The position numbers and the translations under genes are program-made. Shown here piece after piece: positions 10,285 to 22,157 of a DNA stretch of 64,000 bases. Each line of letters starts with the position of its first letter. The first letter of the stretch is position 1. Location: NCBI GenBank assembly GCA_015178975.1, contig WHVD01000207.1, positions 62,001-126,000 on the forward strand, written 5' to 3'. The stretch comes from Hysterangium stoloniferum. Taxonomy: Eukaryota > Basidiomycota > Agaricomycetes > Hysterangiales > Hysterangiaceae. The notes beneath the pieces were generated by a model, which ran no database searches, was not told the DNA's origin, and saw only the letters and a program-made list of their open reading frames with translations.

Positions 10285-11581
10285 TGTTATGACCCGTTCC
10301 CAGATACTTCAATATCCAATATTATCCGACACATTCTGACTTTTCACCTCAAGTCTCCCATCCGACTTCCCACCTCAATATCTGATCCTGACTTCCAACT
10401 ATGGAACATTTATAATTCCCATACTTCCAGATCTCATCCTTGTTCCATGTTTGGTAACTTGTTGGTTGACAAGTATTCACTCATTTGTGTATTGTATTCC
10501 CATTTCAGAATACTACCAATTCCATCTTATTGTGATCCTAGCTTGTAGTACAATAACAAGAAAACTTATATTAGTTTCTGTGAATTTGTACTTTACATTA
10601 GATCTGTTAAGGACTGAAAACTGACTAATGTCAGTGGCTGACAGGGACTGATCGGAAGGACTTGGCTTCAGCTTATGTGCTGTGCCCTCACAAATGTCCG
10701 TAGGGTGTCCTTAGATTTCGGACGGGTGAAGACTAATCCTAAAGAGTTCCTTTTGGCAAGATACCAATGGGAACCGAAGGACAAGTCGAGTGTCGGGCCA
10801 AGGGGTCAGGGCCGGGAGTGGGTGAGTGCACGCGAAGGTGGATGGGGGGATTCTTAGTATGAGATTGTTACAGACGTATGAGGGTATTCTGAGTTGATAT
10901 TCTGATTTCCTAGTAACTACAACTACAGCGGGTTCATATACAAGTAACAGGTGTCTAGAAAATACTAACGGGGAGAAGGGCGGAAAACGGTATTAACAAT
11001 AAGCTTGACTAGGAACGGGAAGTTTATGATTAGTTCAGAGGCCAATGATAACCGAGAGTGGAATTACGATAAAAGGAAATAGTTTGAGGACTACAAATAT
11101 AGATAGACATATGTGAAACATAGGATAGAACGGATCAACATAATGAAAGGGACGTATCAAAAGTTTAACCAGACAATACAAGTATTTTGACGTGGGTGTA
11201 AATGGAGTTTGATCATCACGAAAGCATACGTCAGCTTCGGGGGCCGATGGTTTCTGACGTGGTGACTTGAAAATGTTGATAAGTGGCGATAACCTCGGGA
11301 CCGATAGGGTTGCGACACGGTCGTAACAAGATCTGATATTGACTTAGTTTCTTACATATTCCTTCCTTCTCTCTGCATGCTTGATATTCAGAACTCTTTG
11401 GAACTCTGAATATCTGTATCCTCCAGTGTAAATCCCATCTCTGAAATTAAGGACTTCTGAGCATTTGCATAGAGGCACAGCACATAAGCTGAAGCCAATG
11501 TCCTGACCCTATTTGAAAGTTTCTGAGTTCCTGGTCACTTTCTGATAGTTCTGGAATAAGTTCTTGACACGGCACTTAACA
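10285..11581 (+). mobile_element. 3' LTR of the old Ty3 copy, interrupted
   Basis: It starts TGTTATGACCCG and ends GGCACTTAACA, as does the LTR at 59329-59913. The two parts, 10285-10604 and 11334-11581, total about 568 bp and are split by another solo LTR. The shared LTR box lies near 11470-11500. No matching 5' LTR is found because the 5' part of the element is lost. Confidence 0.85.
10605..11328 (-). mobile_element. Solo LTR (724 bp), family B, inside the 3' LTR of the old copy
   Basis: The plus strand reads TGTTAAGGACTG ... GTCGTAACA, flanked by agatc at 10600-10604 and 11329-11333. It is closely similar to the LTRs at 15131-15853 and 23483-24099. The shared box on the complementary strand (10654-10690) sets the minus orientation. 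Confidence 0.92.
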
Positions 11582-11604
11582 AACTCTTAGTACATATTGG
11601 CCAC

Positions 11605-11813
11605 CCAGCAAGCTAAGTGTTGTCTTTAGTTCTTATCATACTATCTGCTCTGTTCAAAATACTGGAGCACTTTAACAGTTTCTATGAGGGTGCAACACAT
11701 AAGTTGAAGCCAAGCTCCACCCATTTTATAGAGTCAGACCTCCTGACTAGTACAATCTCTATTATCAGCCCCCTGACATAGAGCCTCCTCTTACCCTCTT
11801 GCTTAGATCTTAA
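11605..11813 (+). mobile_element. 3' part of an LTR related to the one at 12141-13011
   Basis: It ends CTTAGATCTTAACA and aligns, as reverse complement, to the first 200 bp of 12141-13011 (cttatcatactat, ctctgtt..aaatactgg, the LTR box at about 11695-11725). The 5' part of this LTR is missing. Confidence 0.65.
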
Positions 11814-12140
11814 CACTATCAGCAGATGTCTTCGATATTTTAAGCAGAATATACAGCTTTTTGACAAAACTGAAGCATTCTCACTGCAGGTAATATAAAT
11901 GTCCTCTTTTTTTTCTGAACATAGTCAAAATAACATGATTTATGGCATTTTGACTATTCCAATAGTGACTCTTCAAGCACTTGAATAAAGGGACCTAAAT
12001 ATACTGTACACCCAGTGGGAGATGCCTGTCACTTCCCCAGAGGCTGTTGTACAGTATGTACTCCTGTACTATATACAACATCTTCTATCCAATGCTGCTG
12101 GTGGGGCATCAAATATTGTGGAGTGGCATTTGTAAGTTAT
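11814..12140. other. Unassigned AT-rich stretch
   Basis: No gene, repeat or element end is recognised apart from the gttat target-site copy at 12136-12140. It is probably the same locus as 13017-13677, separated by the solo LTR. Confidence 0.4.
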
Positions 12141-13011
12141 TGTTAAGATCTAAGCAGGGGGGGCAAAAGGGGATGATTTTGGAGGTCCAAAAATGGTGAA
12201 TCATACTAATTGGGAGGTCCAATTCTATAAGGCAAAGTGGAGCTTGGCTTCAATGTATATGTTATGCCCTTGCATGAACTGTTAGGGTGCCCCAGTATTT
12301 CAAACAGAGTGGATAGTATGATAAGAATGAAGATCAACACTTAGCTCAATCAACCAGAGGGCTGAAAATACTAAGAGTCATAGAGTAAGATTATTAAGAG
12401 TAATGTAAAAAGGACTTAAACAAGAGGAGGGTAATCTAGGTTGAGTTTAAAACTAAAGAACTGTAGCATACATGGTAGGAACTTTATACAAAGGTATGAC
12501 AGAGAGTTGGAGGTCCAATTAAGGAAGGAGAAGTAGTGATGGGTCAAAAATAAGTAGGGGGAGGAACAGGGATCCAAATGAGACTAAATACAACATACAT
12601 AGGAAAGTATTCTGAAAAGGTGTGAGGTGGCAATAATGTTTACATATAGAACAGATGAAGGGAGAGCATCAGAATGGAGATGGAATGGAATGCTTAAAGA
12701 GGTATTCTACAATGAAACAGGTTTTGGGATGCTGAGAAGGTACCGTGTTCTGGGGGCTCTAGTTTCAATTGATATTAAGGTATATTTTGTCTTGTACTTC
12801 ACATTTAAATATCTGATGTTGGGGTGTCAGAGGGTTACAAGGGTATGAACAAGTTGCAGGAGCTGCAAGATGGGGGTAACAACATACATAAACCAAGTGT
12901 TGGAGTCCTGAGGCAGTGGCTCCAGAGTCTGAGGCACTGATGTTGGGGTCTCAGAAAGGTTATAAGGGTAAGACCATGTTGTGGGGGCCTGAAAGGGTGA
13001 GGATCCTAACA
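12141..13011 (-). mobile_element. Solo LTR (871 bp)
   Basis: The plus strand reads TGTTAAGATC ... GATCCTAACA, with gttat on both sides (12136-12140 and 13012-13016). A degraded form of the shared LTR box is at about 12238-12270 (gcttggcttcaatg...), giving minus orientation. Its 5' end resembles the sequence starting at 43246. Confidence 0.88.
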
Positions 13012-13016
13012 GTTAT

Positions 13017-13677
13017 TTACCAAACATATTTGGGCATAGGTTAAATCATATTGACTCATTTAGCTTGCTACAAATGTGAGTTTTTCTTTATATCCTACAA
13101 CTTCTGCAGAAGTATATTAGAAATTATTAGTATCAATCAGGTTACTCTTACTAATGATCTGATGAATGGCAGAGTATTGGAGTGGAGGCCAATGTCAAGG
13201 GGTGTTAAAGTATTATCAGCTCTATGCATACCAACATTTTTGCTGCCACCACCACAGATTTTGACAGGCTCTTGGGACTTTGTTAGTCACATTGGATTGT
13301 TAACATAGTTGTTATTAATGTATTCCATCATTGCAGGACACATGGATCTCACAATAGGTCACTTTAGGTCTGATCAATCCAAGTCAGTCTTGTTCTACTG
13401 GGCAGCACAGCTAGTATTAATAATAAAAGAAAAGTGATAACACCCCCCATGGAAATCAAGGCAATTATTACAGGGCATAAGGTATATGACATTGGGAAAC
13501 TACAAAAAGAGGGTTAAATGTTACTTCAAATGCATGGCTGGAAAAAATATTGTGATGTTGCACATTGTGAGAACAAAAGAACTTTGGAGATCACCAGGCA
13601 GACTTACTCATAATAGGTAAATTTGAAACCTTATGTACCATTTACATTAAATACATCACTGTCTCCCTGTTATGACC
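13017..13677. other. Unassigned stretch
   Basis: I see no recognisable gene, tandem repeat or element end in these 660 bp. Open frames are short. Confidence 0.35.
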
Positions 13678-14264
13678 TGTTCCCAGTTATTTCAACATCT
13701 AATATTATCTGACACATCTGACTTTCTGCCCCAAGTCTCTGATCCAACTTCTCACCTCAATATCTGATCCTGACTTCTGACTACAGAACATTTATAGTTC
13801 CCATACTTCCAGATCTCATCCTTGTTCCACATTTGGTAATTTGTCTGTTGACAAGTATTCACTCATTTGCTTATTGTATTTTCCATTTCAGAAATAATTT
13901 CCTGAGCCAGTCTTATTGTATTCCTGTTTTGAAATACTATTGATTCTGTCTTATTGTGGTCTTAGTTTGTAGTACAATAACAAGAAAACTTATATTAGTT
14001 TCCACAATTTGTATTTCACCTTAGATCTGATATCAACTTAGTTTATTATCCCTTCTTTCCTTCTGTACACTCAATATTTGGAACTCTTCAGAACTCTGAA
14101 TATCTATAATCTTCTGGTGTAATTCCCATCTTTGAAATTAAGGACATTCTGAGTGTTTATATAGACATAAGCTGAAGCCAACATCCTGAACCTATCCCAA
14201 GGTTTCCAAGTTCCCAGACGTTTCCTGATAGTTCTGGAATAAGTTCCCAACATGGCACTTAACA
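13678..14264 (+). mobile_element. Solo LTR (587 bp), family A, CpG-decayed
   Basis: It starts TGTTATGACC and ends GGCACTTAACA, and aligns along its length with 59329-59913 (585 bp) read as reverse complement. Almost all CG sites are changed to TG or CA. The flanking 5-mers (ctccc and gaatc) do not match, so a rearrangement or truncated insertion is likely. Confidence 0.8.
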
Positions 14265-15130
14265 GAATCAATTAATGCTTTTATTTTCAGAATTTTCTTC
14301 AATTTAAGTTTAATCATTAAAGAATCAGAAATTGTTACCACTCATAATATTACATAGGAATCTTTTTCAATATGATCGAATTTCTTTCAATACTCTTCAC
14401 ATGTCTGAAGAGTATCCTTTTTCAATTTTCCAATTGGACTTCCGATGCTTGATTTGACTGATCGGATTGAGTTGTCAAATCTTGAACTTCAATGATTCTT
14501 CCTTTTGCTACTTGATGATTTTTTCTTTTTGAACAATTTCTCACTGAATGGCCTTTTTCTCCACATAATATACATAATCCTTCTTTAAATCTTCTCTCTC
14601 ATTTGGCAGGAAGTAATCGACTGTCGGGTCCTAGAATTGTTGAAGACAGTTTCACTTGAGTCAAAGGTCAAATTATTCTTGAGGTCAAAGTTGTCAGTCT
14701 TGAAGTCGAAGGTATTTATGATGTCAAAGAATAAGTTGAAGGCCTCATCGTTTGTTTCCTTTCAAATCTTTGTGGGGTCAAACTTGATTCTGTTTCACAT
14801 TGTCATTCATTTTCTTGCATCCAATAATAAGAATTGAGTTGAAGGGCTGCCATTCTAATTCAGTAAAACTTTCTGGTTGAACTTGAAGCTTCACAATTTC
14901 ACCCTTAATTTGATTTGGAAGTCCTTTGTAAAATCATTATTGTAAAGCAAATTTGTCATATCAAGTTTGAGCAGTGAGACTCATAAATTGTATTGAATAC
15001 TTCATAACATGATGATGAGTCTTCATTCAAAGATTTTTTCTTCAGCTTCTCCTTCTGCATTGATTTCTCCAAACTGAGCATACAATTCATCCAAAAAGTC
15101 AAGATAATCCACAAGGAAAGATGGAGGAGG
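14265..15130 (-). pseudogene. gag remnant of another Ty3/Gypsy element
   Basis: On the minus strand a Gag-like order is readable: FLDELYAQFGEINAEGEAE (about 15100-15040), a QGLPNQIKGEIVKL-like capsid part, and a CCHC zinc knuckle CILCGEKGHSVRNC (about 14550-14590). Stops and frameshifts interrupt it. It resembles the Gag of the family B element in order but not closely in sequence. The family B element begins directly at 15131, so that element landed in or next to this gag. Confidence 0.65.
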
Positions 15131-15853
15131 TGTTAAGAACTAAAAACTGACTAATGTCGGTGGCCGACAGGGACCGATCGGAAGGACTTGGCTTCAGCTT
15201 ATGTGCTGCACCCTCGCAAATATCCGTAGGGTGTCCTTAGATTTCAGACTGGCGTAGACTAGTCTTAAAGAGTTCCTTTTGGGGAGATATCGATTGGGAC
15301 CGAAAGACAAGTCAAGTGTCGGGCCAGGGGTCAGGGCCGAGAGTGGACAAGCGCACGCGAAGGCGGATGGGGGGATTCTTAGTATGAGACTGTTACAGAC
15401 GTATGAGGGTATTCTGAGTCGCTATTCTGATTGCCTAGTAACTACAACTACAGCGGGTTCATATACAAGTAACAGGTGTCTAGAAAATACTAATGGGGAG
15501 AAGGGTGGAAAACGGCATTAACAATAAGCTTGACTAGGAACGGGAAGTTTATGATTAGTTCGGAGGCCGATGATAACCGAGAGCGAAATTACAATAAAAG
15601 GAAATAGTTCGAGGACTACAAATATAGATAGGCATATGTGAAACATAGAGTGGAACGGATCAACATAATGAAAGGGACGTATCAAAGCATAACCAGACAG
15701 AAAGGCATAGTCGGGTTTGAATGACCGGAAAGCATACGTCAGCGTCGGGGGACCGACGGCCTCCGAGATATTGCCTTGATTGAAGAAGGATAACTACGAC
15801 AATATACCATCGGTTACCGTCGGCGTGCGAAGGGTTGCGACACAGTCGTAACA
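15131..15853 (-). mobile_element. 3' LTR of the family B element (723 bp)
   Basis: The plus strand reads TGTTAAGAAC ... CAGTCGTAACA. The shared LTR box on the complementary strand lies at 15186-15215. It is nearly identical to 23483-24099 over the shared part. Confidence 0.9.
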
Positions 15854-15866
15854 GTATCCCCTCATT
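15854..15866 (-). promoter_or_regulatory. Polypurine tract of the family B element
   Basis: AATGAGGGGATAC on the minus strand touches the LTR start TGTTACGAC. It is the counterpart of AGGGGGGTAC in family A. Confidence 0.6.
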
Positions 15867-15969
15867 TGGCTGAAATCCCAAGGAGGCCGAAAATCTAGAT
15901 CGTGTACGTAAAACAACATCAGTTATGGGTTGTGTGTCAAAACATCATGTGACCGGTAAAAATTTCACA

Positions 15970-15977
15970 TATAAAAA
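15970..15977 (+). promoter_or_regulatory. TATA box of the convergent accessory gene (family B)
   Basis: TATAAAAA lies 56 bp before the ATG at 16026, between the 3' LTR edge and the gene, at the same spacing as in both family A copies. Confidence 0.65.
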
Positions 15978-16025
15978 TGGAACGTTACAAGGCACTTGAC
16001 TATTCATCCTTTCCTCCCAACCACA

Positions 16026-16473
16026 ATGTCATTGAACACTGGGGCGAAAACCATCCCTGTCAGGCTGAGGGTAACCCCCTTGTCGGGTCCGAGCGGGACG
16101 CCAGATGCACAAGAACGTTGTCGCCAACTAGAGGTGAGAAAGAAGGTGCGTGAGGAGGAGGAACGTAAGGAGATGGAGGAGTTGAAAGTGATTGAGGTGG
16201 CCGAGGTGGAGGAGAAGAGACGGGCTGAGGTGGAAGCTACGTGCAAGCGTTGGGAGGCCGAGCTTGCGAGGAAAAAACAGCAGGAGGCCGGTCGGGCCTG
16301 AGAGGAGGAGGCGAGAAAGAAACGAGAAGGGAAGGTAAGTTTAGGAGGAGCATCGCACTGCGAGCATCTACTAATGTCCCCTTTTCAGCGAAAGGCAGTA
16401 TCGCCGTCGGTCTCCGATGAAGAGGACGAGGAAGACGATGATGAGGCTGGAGGGCCTTTGAGCCTGAAGGTGC

Positions 16474-16508
<35 letters not shown>

Positions 16509-18318
16509 TTTTTTGCTATTACTGACTTTTAGTGACAGAGACAAAAAGGGGCCCCCAAGGTGGGGCCCGAAAATTGTAACCGCTGCACTGCTCGGAATCG
16601 AGCTTGTCATCCTTGGGCAAACGGTCGGTGTAAGGTATCCGGCTATTTACTCTCTCAAATAATTAACAAGCGTTGACACGGCAAGGGATTCAAGAAATAA
16701 ACAAATAAAGGTCCAGTAATTTAAATACTGATAGATTAATTAGCTGCGCTATTAAGCTTAAACAACTAAAGTCAATATTTGTTTGGTCTCTTGACAAATT
16801 CAGATGAACTTGTAGTGATGTGCTCTACGAAAGTTAAGTTCTCTTTGAGAATAAAGGTTCGGGAGCTGAATGTATGCGCAATAAGTTGGCAGAAACTTGT
16901 CGTAAGCCTTCGCTTTCTTGTAGCCTTTTAGTTTACTATTTATAAAGATTTAACAAGCTGTTAAATAATTTATAAATAGAGAGATTGTCCGAGAGTCGAA
17001 TATCCAAGCGTTTGTTTAAAGATCGATTAACTGTGCTGTTAAAATGGGCTCTTGAATAACCTAAACGGGCAGGGATTTCAGTAATGAGAATTTAGATTTA
17101 CTTAAGTGATTAGTAAGCCTAAAGGTTTTCCGGGAAGCTGAGGGAACTTAGATGAATTAGCTAAGTTCAAGAGTTGCTGAGAAAGAGTTCAAAATGCTGC
17201 AAGTGTAGGTGCTTGCAGTTAGTAAATCAGACTAAGGCTATTTTTGTCCTTAGGATGATTAGATAAGCTTATGAGCTGGTGCTGTTGATAGTAGTAAAGT
17301 AGTAGTAATTTATTCAGTGATTTAGGCCTCCTTTTATACATGTAGAGATTTTTGCTTAATAATAGCTAAATAACTAATTAGGAAATTATTAGAAGCTTCT
17401 AAAAGTTTCTATAATTCCGCTATGATGTCATAGCTATCACCTGACTCGAAGATCCGAACCGAAGATCCGAACCGGTCAAGTCAGGAATTAAACCCGGGAT
17501 GGCCGAGGGTGGAAGCAAAATAAGCCATGGCGCCGAAACGGAAATAAACGCGGCTGGCGGCTGCGAAAACTACTCGCGACGATTTGTAAACACGTCGCGA
17601 CGTCGTCGTCACGTGATGTCACGTGATCGCACGATAATAATGCGCATATATGTACTAATATAATATAATAAAAACCCGGTCTCTCGAAATCAGATAACCC
17701 GGCTTTATTATACTTATATTTCGACCGCTCTAGGCTTCGATTACATAATATGATGTCATTCGAAGCTTTGAGTATTCGAAGTTAAAAGGAAATAGCCTAA
17801 TTCTTGAATTAATAAATAAAATAAAATAGAATAAAATAAATTGAAATAAATTTGGGAAAATTAAGGGAAAATTCGTGAATATATACTAGATACATCACAG
17901 TCGGGGCTGTACATGTCAAGAGTGTGCGGGTCAAAAACTCAGTTGTACCTTCCCTGGGGCCGATGTGGGTGCGATCTACGGGGAGCACCAGACGGACGTG
18001 ATGGAGGAACAAAACCGCCTTATGCGGTTGTACTTCTCGGAGACCACTTGGTGGCGAACCGAGTCTCTGCGACAGCAGGGACTCTTTCAAGAGCAAATGC
18101 GACTGCTGGGAGTTGCTATCAGAGAACAGATGGCCATGTTACAATGGGTCGGGGGGCAGCTCGAGCAGTACCTCGAGTTACCTAGTTCAGACGAGGTTGA
18201 GCCAGTTAGGGCCTTGGAGGAAGCTGGAGGAAAAGGAATATCAGTTGCTGTCAGTGAAGCGCGAGCTTTGGAGGCCGAGGAGGAAGGGGAAGTAGTGGAG
18301 GGTACTTTAGATAGTTGA
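16026..18318 (+). pseudogene. Convergent accessory gene of the family B Ty3 element (Zn2Cys6-like, split by a solo LTR)
   Basis: The gene runs opposite to pol and ends 141 bp from the pol stop. Exon 1 (16026-16334) encodes a charged E/K/R-rich coiled coil and carries one in-frame TGA (16299-16301) at a former CGA. Intron 1 is 16335-16388 (gtaagt, ctaat, cag); exon 2 (16389-16469) is acidic; intron 2 ends at about 16538. Exon 3 holds six cysteines in the order CX2CX6CX10CX2CX6C, but a 1271-bp solo LTR sits after residue seven of the central spacer. The reading frame is continuous when LTR and duplication are disregarded. The C-terminal part (17965-18318) is helical and glutamine/glutamate rich. 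The cysteine spacing suggests a zinc-binding, possibly DNA-binding, fold; the role is unknown. Confidence 0.75.
16629..17899. mobile_element. Solo LTR (1271 bp) inside the accessory gene
   Basis: It begins TGTAAGGTATCC and ends GATACATCACA, flanked by gtcgg at 16624-16628 and 17900-17904. The insertion falls between the two halves of the cysteine cluster. It does not resemble the other LTRs here. It contains E-box-like cacgtgatgtcacgtgat near 17610-17630. Confidence 0.88.
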
Positions 18319-18459
18319 CAAAAATAATAATTTTGACTTAATTCTCTTTTTCTTTTGAAAACGTGAATTGAAATTGAAAAGGCATCGGATAGTGAGACTT
18401 GATAGTTTAAGTTCAACTTGAGGTTTGAGGATCGGAGGCCGTCGGGTGCCGTGTGAAGA

Positions 18460-21400
18460 CTAAAGAGAGTCTAAAGGACTGGGTTTGTTCGGGTACATTT
18501 GATGGAAAACTAAAACAATTTCTGACGCATTGCCAAGTTCGGTGGCGAGGATCCAGGAAGTTTCTTCATCTGTACCTTCATAGCCAGTCCATTTGACCAA
18601 ATAAAGTAACTTGCACGATCGCCTGCGATTGTCGATCTTGGAGTCTAGGATTTCCAATATTTCAAATTCGGGTTCCCCATCAATGATCACGGGTGGTGGT
18701 GGTGGTTGTATACGATCTGGTATAGCGTTAGCAATGTAGGGTTCTAACATAGATACATGGAAGACCGGGTGGACTGCACGCATGTTGTCGGGAAGCTGAA
18801 GCGTCCATGAAAGTGTGCCAGCTTGTGCTATAACTTCAAAAGGACCTAAATATTTTTCAGAGAGCTTCTTAGAAGGTCTAGTAGTTCGGAAAAACTCGGC
18901 TTTAATGAAGACTCGGTCTCCGATCTTGAAATCAGGAGGCAGAAGTCGGTTTTTATCCGCAGACTGTTGGTATCATTCTTGAGCCATTGCGATAGTTTTA
19001 CGAAGTTCTTGATGTAGCTCGTCAAGGTTTGTAACAAAGTCTTGAGCACGGGCGGATGTGAGATTGCATTCCGGGTGGATTGCGATGTTGGGATTGTAGC
19101 CTTTATTTGTGAAGAAAGGCGAAATGCCGGTAGTGGCATTTGGTGCATTGTTGTATGCGAATTCAGCTAATGGTAGTAGTGATTTCCAATTGTCTTGTTG
19201 ATAGTTGCAATAGACACGGATGTATTGTTCCAAGGTTTGATTCATGCGTTCGGTTTGGCCATCGCCTTCTGGGTGATAGCCCGAAGTGAAATGTAGCTTC
19301 ATGTCTAGTGCTTTTCCGAGTGACCTAAAGAAGTGAGAGACAAACTCAGATCCGCGATCGGATGTGACATGCGACGGAATGCCATGCTTGGAGAATACAT
19401 GGGTGACGAATAATTCAGCTAACTGTACAGATGTTATCGTGTCATATGTTGGAATGAAAATACTTTGTTTCGAGAGCCGATCTACCACAACTAGGATTGC
19501 TGTGTGACCTTCGGATGCCGGTAGGTGCTCGATAAAATCCATAGAAATTGAGTTCCAAGGTTTTTCCGGTATTGGTAATTGTTTGAGTAGGCCATATGGT
19601 TTGTGTCGCTGTGATTTAGAGCGTAAACACGTAGTACAAGATTTACAATAGTGCTTAACGAAATCTCAGATGCCGGGCCATGTATATTCTCTTCTAATGA
19701 GTGAGAGGGTCTTATTGAGGCTGAAATGTCCCGAGATTGGGTGGTCGTGCTTATGTTGTAGAATTCGCAGCCGAAGGGTGTTGGAGTCCGGTACATAAAT
19801 GCGATTGTCAAGTCTAATGAAACCTTGTGAGTCTAATGACCATCGGGGTTGATCGGGGTCGGACGGGTTATCGAGGTGTGCTTTGGTGACTGGGTCTAAT
19901 GGAATTGCCGATAGAATGTCTTGATGTAACTTTTCGGTATCCATAAGGATAACACTTCGCAAGACTGGATGAATGAGGTAAGTGGCTCGGATAGACGCAG
20001 ACAGTTGTTCCGATGAAAACATAGGCTTGAAATTATGCGGATTAACTGTGGTGTAGTCGCTACTCCCCTCTTTAGGATAGATGTCCCATCGTCTAGTCAT
20101 AGCGTTGGGTTTTCCACCAAGGTGGCCAGGACGGAACCAAATTACCATGTTGAAAGCAGAGAGGTATTCGGACCATCGAGCTTGTCGATGGGTGAGAAGT
20201 TTTGTGGTTGAAAAGTAAACTAAATTTTTGTGGTCTGTAATAACATCTACCAGGTGGGCTGAGCCTTCCAAATAATGTCGCCATGTCTTGAAAGCTTCAA
20301 ATATTGCAAGTAGTTCCTTATTGTGAACGTCATAGTTGAGTTCAGGCGTTGAAAATGTGCGAGACAGAAGAGCTACTGGGTGTACTTCACCATCGGTGTC
20401 CAGAATGGACAATATCGCAGCAAGCGCATAGTCCGAGGCATCAGTTTCCACGATGAGTTGAACATCTGGCTTCCAGTGCGACAAAATAGGGGCAGATGTA
20501 AATGCACTTTTCAATTCCTGGAATGCCGATCGGCATTCTTCGGAGAAAATCCACGGGGCATCTTTGCGAGTAAGATGAGTGAGCGGAATGGTAATTTTTG
20601 AGTAGTTGTGAATGAAACGACAATAAAAATTGGCGAAGCCTAAAAAGGATTGAATATCCTTAACCTTTCGGGGTTCCGGCCAATCTTGAATGACTTGAAT
20701 TTTAGAGTCGTCCATGCGAAGACCGTCAGGTTCCATCATGAACCCTAAATATTCAACTGTGTTGACATCAAAAGAACATTTTTTACCATTCGCAAAAAGA
20801 CCATGTTTTCGGAGTCTTCGGAGAACTTCACAAACGTGTTCATCATGAAGTGTAGGATCTTCGGAGAATATGAGGATGTCGTCTAAGTACACAATGACAA
20901 AAACGTCAAGGAGGTCGGAAAAAATGTTGTTGATAAAACGTTGAAAGACCGACGGAGTGTTGGTGAGGCCGAAAGGCATTACTAACCATTCAAAGGAGCC
21001 ATAGCGAGTGCGAAAAGCCGTTTTCCATTCGTCACCTTCGGCGATCTGAACCAAATGATAGGCATGCTTGAGATCTATCTTTGTATAGATTCGGGCCTTC
21101 CGAGGGGCATCGAGTAAATCGGAGATTAGTGGTAATGGGTACTTGTCTTTTTGAGTGATCGCATTTAGTCCTCGAAAATCAACGCAAAGTCGAAGGGAAC
21201 CGTCTTTTTTCCGAACGAATAGGACAGGGGCTCCATAAGGAGACTTTGAGGGTCGGATAAAACCTATAGCCAAATGTTCGTCCAAGAAATCTCGGATAGC
21301 CGATAATTCGGACTGCGAGAGAGGATAAACTGGGCCTAGGGGTGGATGTGAACCATCTTCAATATCAATTTTCAAATCATAAGGCCTGTGAGGGGCGAGT

Positions 21401-22157
21401 CGATCTGCTTTTTGTTTACTGAAGACATCTGCAAACTCATGGTATTTTTTGGGAACACCTTCCAAATCTGCAATCGGTTCGGCCACCGGGGATGCAAAGT
21501 GACCGGTGACTTCATCAAATTTAAGATTGACTGTAAATGCTTGGGAGCCATCCAACTTGATGGCTCTCATAAAAGCTGCGGCGTTTATTAGAGAGACGGG
21601 CGGCGGAGAGCTCGGATTTGCCACGAGGGCCAGAGGTGCTGTAGAGGCCATATTTGCCAAAACAGGCGGAAACGGACCAGTCATATCGGGTGCCAACGGG
21701 GTTCGGAAATGGATACTGCCCAGTACCCAATCAATCAACGGATTGTAGCAGGTGAGCCAGTTATGTCCTAGAACCACGGAGCAACTCGGGTCCAACTGTG
21801 TTACAAAAAACGTAACTGTCTGAAAGGTTCCACACGAGAACTGAAGTCGGAGTTCGCAGGCTTGCGAGATTACGGAGTTTGAGGTACCATCAAAGAGTCA
21901 GAGTGGGATCGGGTCTATTGCATAGGTTTTTAACTGATTTTTTTGGGAAAAACTTGTATCTATAAAGCAATGGGTTGAACCTGAATCTATGAGGGCTCGA
22001 AAAGTGAGATTCCCGAGAGGTTCTGAAGTAAGATTTATGAACAAAGAATTAGGATCATACAAGGTGGATGCATTAAGGTGACAATTTTCCAGTGTGCGAG
22101 GAGATTCAACGCAACTCTCCAATCGCACAGAATCCAGAGAGTTGCTTAGTCTTTTTT
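18460..22157 (-). pseudogene. pol of the family B Ty3 element (PR-RT-RNase H-IN-chromodomain)
   Basis: The polyprotein is almost continuous. The protease carries ALIDSGSTHCFID (about 21960-22000). RT carries YLDD with the flanking [15 protein letters not shown] (about 20870-20910). RNase H contains TDASDYALAAIL (about 20410-20450). The integrase zinc-binding region contains HDHPISGHF; its core has SMDFIEHLP, TSDRGSEFVSHFF and the glutamate of GYHPEGDGQTE. The C-terminal chromodomain (18460-18680) reads YLVKWTGYEGTDEETSW. Stops at 21898, 19666 and 18973 interrupt it; the first two are CGA-to-TGA changes. It is reached from gag by a probable -1 shift near 22152. The chromodomain is expected to direct integration to marked chromatin. 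Confidence 0.9.
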
